Shown in pieces: positions 22,526 through 25,401 of a DNA stretch of 25,401 nt. Source of the stretch: JAKALX01 sp964508715 (GTDB taxonomy: Bacteria; Chloroflexota; Dehalococcoidia; Tepidiformales; Tepidiformaceae). The notes under the pieces are model-generated. The model was not told the origin of the DNA. It searched no databases and saw only the letters and a list, made by a program, of their open reading frames with translations. The position numbers and the translations under genes are program-made. Each line of letters begins with the position of its first letter. The first letter of the stretch is position 1. The stretch is from positions 1 to 25,401 of the forward strand of contig CAZDUX010000032.1 in NCBI GenBank assembly GCA_964508715.1, in the 5' to 3' direction.

Positions 22526-24985
22526 GTGGATACGCTTGTTGAATTGCTCGAACGATCCGCCCGGCGGTACCCGGAGAACACCGCGGTATCGATGCGGCTC
22601 GGTGTACGCACCATCAAGTACACCTACGCGACGCTCGAACGGCAGGCCCACGCCTATGCGCGCCTGATGCGGGACCGAAACGTGGGGCCGGGCGACCGCA
22701 TCCTGATGTGGGCACCCAACCAGCCCGACTGGGTTGCAGCGATGTTCGGGACGTTCGTGAGTGGCGCGGTGCTCGTTCCCCTCGATATCCGAAGCTCGCG
22801 TGAGTTCGTTGAGCGGGTCGTCTCGCAGACCGAGCCGGTGCTGGCGTTCGCCGGTGCGCAGCAGGCCCCGGTGTTGCGCGACCTCGAGATCCCCACGATC
22901 GAACTCGAGTCGGCGCGGCCGCCGGTGAACGGCCTTGTGACCCCGGCTCCCATCACGAAAGACACGCTGGCGCAGATCATCTTCACATCGGGAACCACGG
23001 GCGACCCGAAAGGAGTGATGCTCAGCCACGGAAATATCGCCAGCAACGCCGTTGCAACACTCGACATCCTTCATGTTGGCCCCGAGGCGCGGCTGCTCTC
23101 GCTTCTGCCGCTCAGCCATATGTTCGAACAGGTGGGGGGTTGCTTCGCGCCGTTGAGCGTGGGAGCCGCCATAACCTATCCCTCCAGCCGGCAGCCGGCA
23201 TCGCTCGCGCGTGTCATGCAGGATTGGAAGCCCACGATCATCATCGGTGTGCCGCAGGTGCTGCAGCTCTTCATGGATGCGATAGAACGCGAGGCTGCCG
23301 CCCAGAAGCGGCTGAAGCTGCTCCAGCGGATGCGACGTCTCGCCGCGCCATTGCCGGAGCGAGGACGGCGCATGCTTTTCCGGTCGGTGTTGTCGCGCTT
23401 TGGCGGGCGGCTCGATTTCATTGCGAGTGGTGGCGCCGCACTCGATCCTGAACTGCAACTGAAATGGGAAGCCATGGGTATCCCGGTCATCGAGGGATAC
23501 GGTGCCACCGAGTGTTCACCGATCGTTAGCGTCACGCCTCGCCATGACCGGCGCCTCCGGAGTGTCGGCCGTTCGCTGCCGGGTCAGCAGGTGAGGATCG
23601 CCGAGGACGGTGAGGTCCAGCAGCGCGGCCCGAACGTGTTCAAGGGCTACTGGCAGAACGAAGTGGCGACGGCCGCGGCATTCGAGGGTGAGTGGTATCG
23701 GACCGGTGACCTTGGGTACATCGAAGATGGCTACCTCTACCTCAAGGGCCGGAAGAAGGACCTGATCGTCCTCGCGGATGGCCAGAATGTGTACCCCGAT
23801 GACATTGAAGAGGTGCTCCGCCACCAGCCGGGCGTTATCGATGCGGTGGTGGTTGGCCTGAAGCGTGGTTCGGATGTCCGTGTCCACGCTGTCATCCTTG
23901 AATCGCAGGCTGGCTCGGCGGGACCCGCAGTCCGGGCCGCCAACACGCAACTCGATGACCGTCAGCAGATCCTTGGTTTCAGCACGTGGCCGGGCGACGA
24001 CTTCCCCCGGACGCATACACTGAAGGTTCGCCGCCCGCTGGTACTCGAGTACCTGGAATCCGCGAAGGCAGAGCATGTGGCAGGTTCGCCGCCAGCGGCG
24101 GAGGACGCCGATCCGCTCCATCGCCTGATTGTGCAGTGTCTCCCGGAGCCCATCCTCATCGAGGAGGACCGGCAGCTTGGTGCGGACCTCGGCCTCGACT
24201 CACTTGGGCGGGTCGAGCTGCTTTCGGCGATCGAGGACGAAATCGGCGTGTATGTCGATGACACAGAGGTTGGGCCCCGGACAACCGTCTCGGAACTCCG
24301 GGCGATGGTGGAGCGAGCTAACAGAAAACCGAAAACGCACCACTTCCCCGTGTGGCCGCGAAAGAAGCCGGTTCTCTGGCTGCGGCGCGCGTTGATGACC
24401 GGGTTCGTGTTCCCGCTCCTGCGGCTCGGGTACACGGTGGAGGTTCGGGGCCGCGAGCGATTCGCGACGGTGCAGCAGCCCTGCCTGGTGATCAGCAACC
24501 ACAATATGCACCTCGACCAGGCGCTGCTCTTGCGATCCATGCCGGTGGCCTTCCGGGGCAGGGCGGCCATTGCGGCTGCGGCCAGCGATATCTTCGGGAA
24601 CCGGCTGCGCGGGTTCTTCGCAAGCCTGCTGGGGAATGCCTTCCCCTTCGCGAAAGAGGGGAGTGGTGTTCGGGAGAGCCTCGAATATGTGGCGAAGATG
24701 CTCGATGAGGGGTGGAACGTCCTCATTTTCCCCGAAGGCAAGCTGACGGTGATCGGGCCGATGCAGCCATTCAAGAGCGGGACGGGGCTTCTTGCGGTCG
24801 AAACAGGGGCCGCGGTGCTCCCAATGCGAATCGATGTGCTCCGGCCTGGATTCTATGAAGGGAAATGGCTGCCACATCCCCGCGCCCGCGTGCGGGTGAA
24901 TATCGGTGAGCCGGTACGCTTCCCGCCGGGTATGAGTTACACCGAGGCGACGAGCCTGCTCGAGAAGGCAGTACGCGAAGCGTGA
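22526..24985 (+). CDS. Acyl-AMP ligase - acyl carrier protein - PlsC acyltransferase fusion
   Basis: An 819-residue protein with three domains in line. (1) AMP-forming acyl ligase, about residues 1-510: FTSGTTGDPKG at 153-163, GYGATECSP, YRTGDLGY, GRKKDLI and the PRTHTLK catalytic lysine near 500. (2) Acyl carrier domain, about 530-600: LGADLGLDSLGRVELL with the phosphopantetheine serine at 559. (3) PlsC/LPLAT acyltransferase, about 625-819: NH659-x4-D664 and FPEG at about 735-738. It could activate a fatty acid, load it on its own ACP and pass it to a lysophospholipid, like E. coli Aas but with domains in reverse order and a built-in ACP. This flow is inference. GTG 22526 has GGAG seven bases upstream, two bases after the MBL gene. 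Its stop overlaps the next gene. Confidence 0.93.
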   Translation: MDTLVELLERSARRYPENTAVSMRLGVRTIKYTYATLERQAHAYARLMRDRNVGPGDRILMWAPNQPDWVAAMFGTFVSGAVLVPLDIRSSREFVERVVSQTEPVLAFAGAQQAPVLRDLEIPTIELESARPPVNGLVTPAPITKDTLAQIIFTSGTTGDPKGVMLSHGNIASNAVATLDILHVGPEARLLSLLPLSHMFEQVGGCFAPLSVGAAITYPSSRQPASLARVMQDWKPTIIIGVPQVLQLFMDAIEREAAAQKRLKLLQRMRRLAAPLPERGRRMLFRSVLSRFGGRLDFIASGGAALDPELQLKWEAMGIPVIEGYGATECSPIVSVTPRHDRRLRSVGRSLPGQQVRIAEDGEVQQRGPNVFKGYWQNEVATAAAFEGEWYRTGDLGYIEDGYLYLKGRKKDLIVLADGQNVYPDDIEEVLRHQPGVIDAVVVGLKRGSDVRVHAVILESQAGSAGPAVRAANTQLDDRQQILGFSTWPGDDFPRTHTLKVRRPLVLEYLESAKAEHVAGSPPAAEDADPLHRLIVQCLPEPILIEEDRQLGADLGLDSLGRVELLSAIEDEIGVYVDDTEVGPRTTVSELRAMVERANRKPKTHHFPVWPRKKPVLWLRRALMTGFVFPLLRLGYTVEVRGRERFATVQQPCLVISNHNMHLDQALLLRSMPVAFRGRAAIAAAASDIFGNRLRGFFASLLGNAFPFAKEGSGVRESLEYVAKMLDEGWNVLIFPEGKLTVIGPMQPFKSGTGLLAVETGAAVLPMRIDVLRPGFYEGKWLPHPRARVRVNIGEPVRFPPGMSYTEATSLLEKAVREA

Positions 24986-25335
24986 GCCGGCCCCAAGACG
25001 AACTGGAGATTCGCTTCACCGACGTCCTCACCACTGCCTCAACGGTTGCGAACTATCTCGGCGTCAACGAAATCACAGCCGATCACATGCTCCAGGCGAT
25101 CGCCTTGCTGAGAGAGGAGATTCGCATGGAGGATCTCGGGCGCGGGGTATCACCGTTACTTCAGCGAGCGTCGCAGCGGCAGGTTAGCGTCGCTGAGGCG
25201 GTTCGTGAACTCGTCCAGCGCTGGTACGCACAGCTCCGGAGCGATGTATATGCGGTGCTCAATGAGCAGCAGATTGGCCAGCTCCACGACGAGCTGACGG
25301 CGCTGGTACAGCCTGGACCTGCTCCCGCACCCTGA
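24982..25335 (+). CDS. Small helical protein, possibly Clp-N-like
   Basis: A 117-residue soluble, mostly helical protein. Its GTG start overlaps the stop of the ligase-acyltransferase gene (GTGA), implying translational coupling. Residues 9-45, ending NEITADHMLQAIALLREE, resemble one Clp N-terminal repeat (a Thr-x-x-His-x-Leu-x-x-Ala-Leu pattern). The similarity is short and I would not name the family with confidence. The end is Pro/Ala-rich (QPGPAPAP). A partner or accessory role for the fusion enzyme is suggested only by the coupling. The last 66 bases of the window after it contain no gene that I can see. Confidence 0.65.
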   Translation: MSRPQDELEIRFTDVLTTASTVANYLGVNEITADHMLQAIALLREEIRMEDLGRGVSPLLQRASQRQVSVAEAVRELVQRWYAQLRSDVYAVLNEQQIGQLHDELTALVQPGPAPAP

Positions 25336-25401
25336 CGAGCCCTAATCTGAAGTATCTCCAAGTGATGTAGACACGCGTTTCACCTGGGAGGCTGGGGGTG
25401 G

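Noticed and set aside
22295..23458. A 387-residue minus-strand frame
   Set aside because: It is antisense to the MBL hydrolase and the ligase fusion and has no domain.

Overview
The window is high-GC bacterial DNA with mostly short intergenic gaps. It most resembles a Chloroflexota chromosome, probably Dehalococcoidia-like. The pointers are a giant YYY/DUF2298 membrane protein (a family known mainly from Chloroflexi and Archaea), an F420-type LLM oxidoreductase, acyl-CoA metabolism genes, a Gram-positive-type LexA box before uvrA, and several starts that look leaderless. The taxonomic call is inference. I see no rRNA, tRNA, CRISPR array, insertion sequence or phage gene.

Layout. 1-2480: a small DUF2905 membrane protein, a RibD-C/dihydrofolate-reductase-like reductase, and a convergent ArsB/SLC13-like permease. 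2480-5790: a SOS-type promoter and uvrA. 5812-7011: a PilZ c-di-GMP receptor divergent from a hotdog thioesterase. 7069-8463 (minus): a PEP mutase/isocitrate lyase-like enzyme followed by an AhpD/carboxymuconolactone-decarboxylase-like protein. 8556-10262 (minus): the large subunit of a B12-dependent acyl-CoA mutase. 10347-15885 (plus): an unknown protein, a 1,522-residue glycosyltransferase-like/YYY membrane protein, and an overlapping HExxH protein. 15937-17790: an alpha/beta hydrolase convergent with an LLM oxidoreductase. 18212-20453: a TetR regulator, a gene-poor gap, a strong bidirectional terminator and an acyl-CoA dehydrogenase. 20803-25335 (plus): a compact run of zinc-ribbon protein, GNAT-like protein, MBL hydrolase, AMP-ligase/ACP/acyltransferase fusion and a Clp-N-like small protein.

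Main discovery. The AhpD-like gene at 7647-7069 (minus) is interrupted by one in-frame TGA, exactly at the second cysteine of its CxxC redox motif (C-P-F-TGA). The conserved family sequence continues in the same frame for 110 more residues. Eleven bases after the TGA begins a perfect 7-bp stem with a 5-base loop CGGGA, matching the size and spacing of a bacterial SECIS element. I read this as a 192-residue selenoprotein with a CxxU active site, which routine gene calling would split into two ORFs. No selA/selB/selC/selD gene is visible here, so the decoding machinery must be sought elsewhere in the genome.

Functionally the window is dominated by acyl-CoA and fatty-acid chemistry (mutase, acyl-CoA dehydrogenase, thioesterase, the ligase-ACP-acyltransferase fusion), with DNA repair, envelope/glycan and redox functions interspersed.
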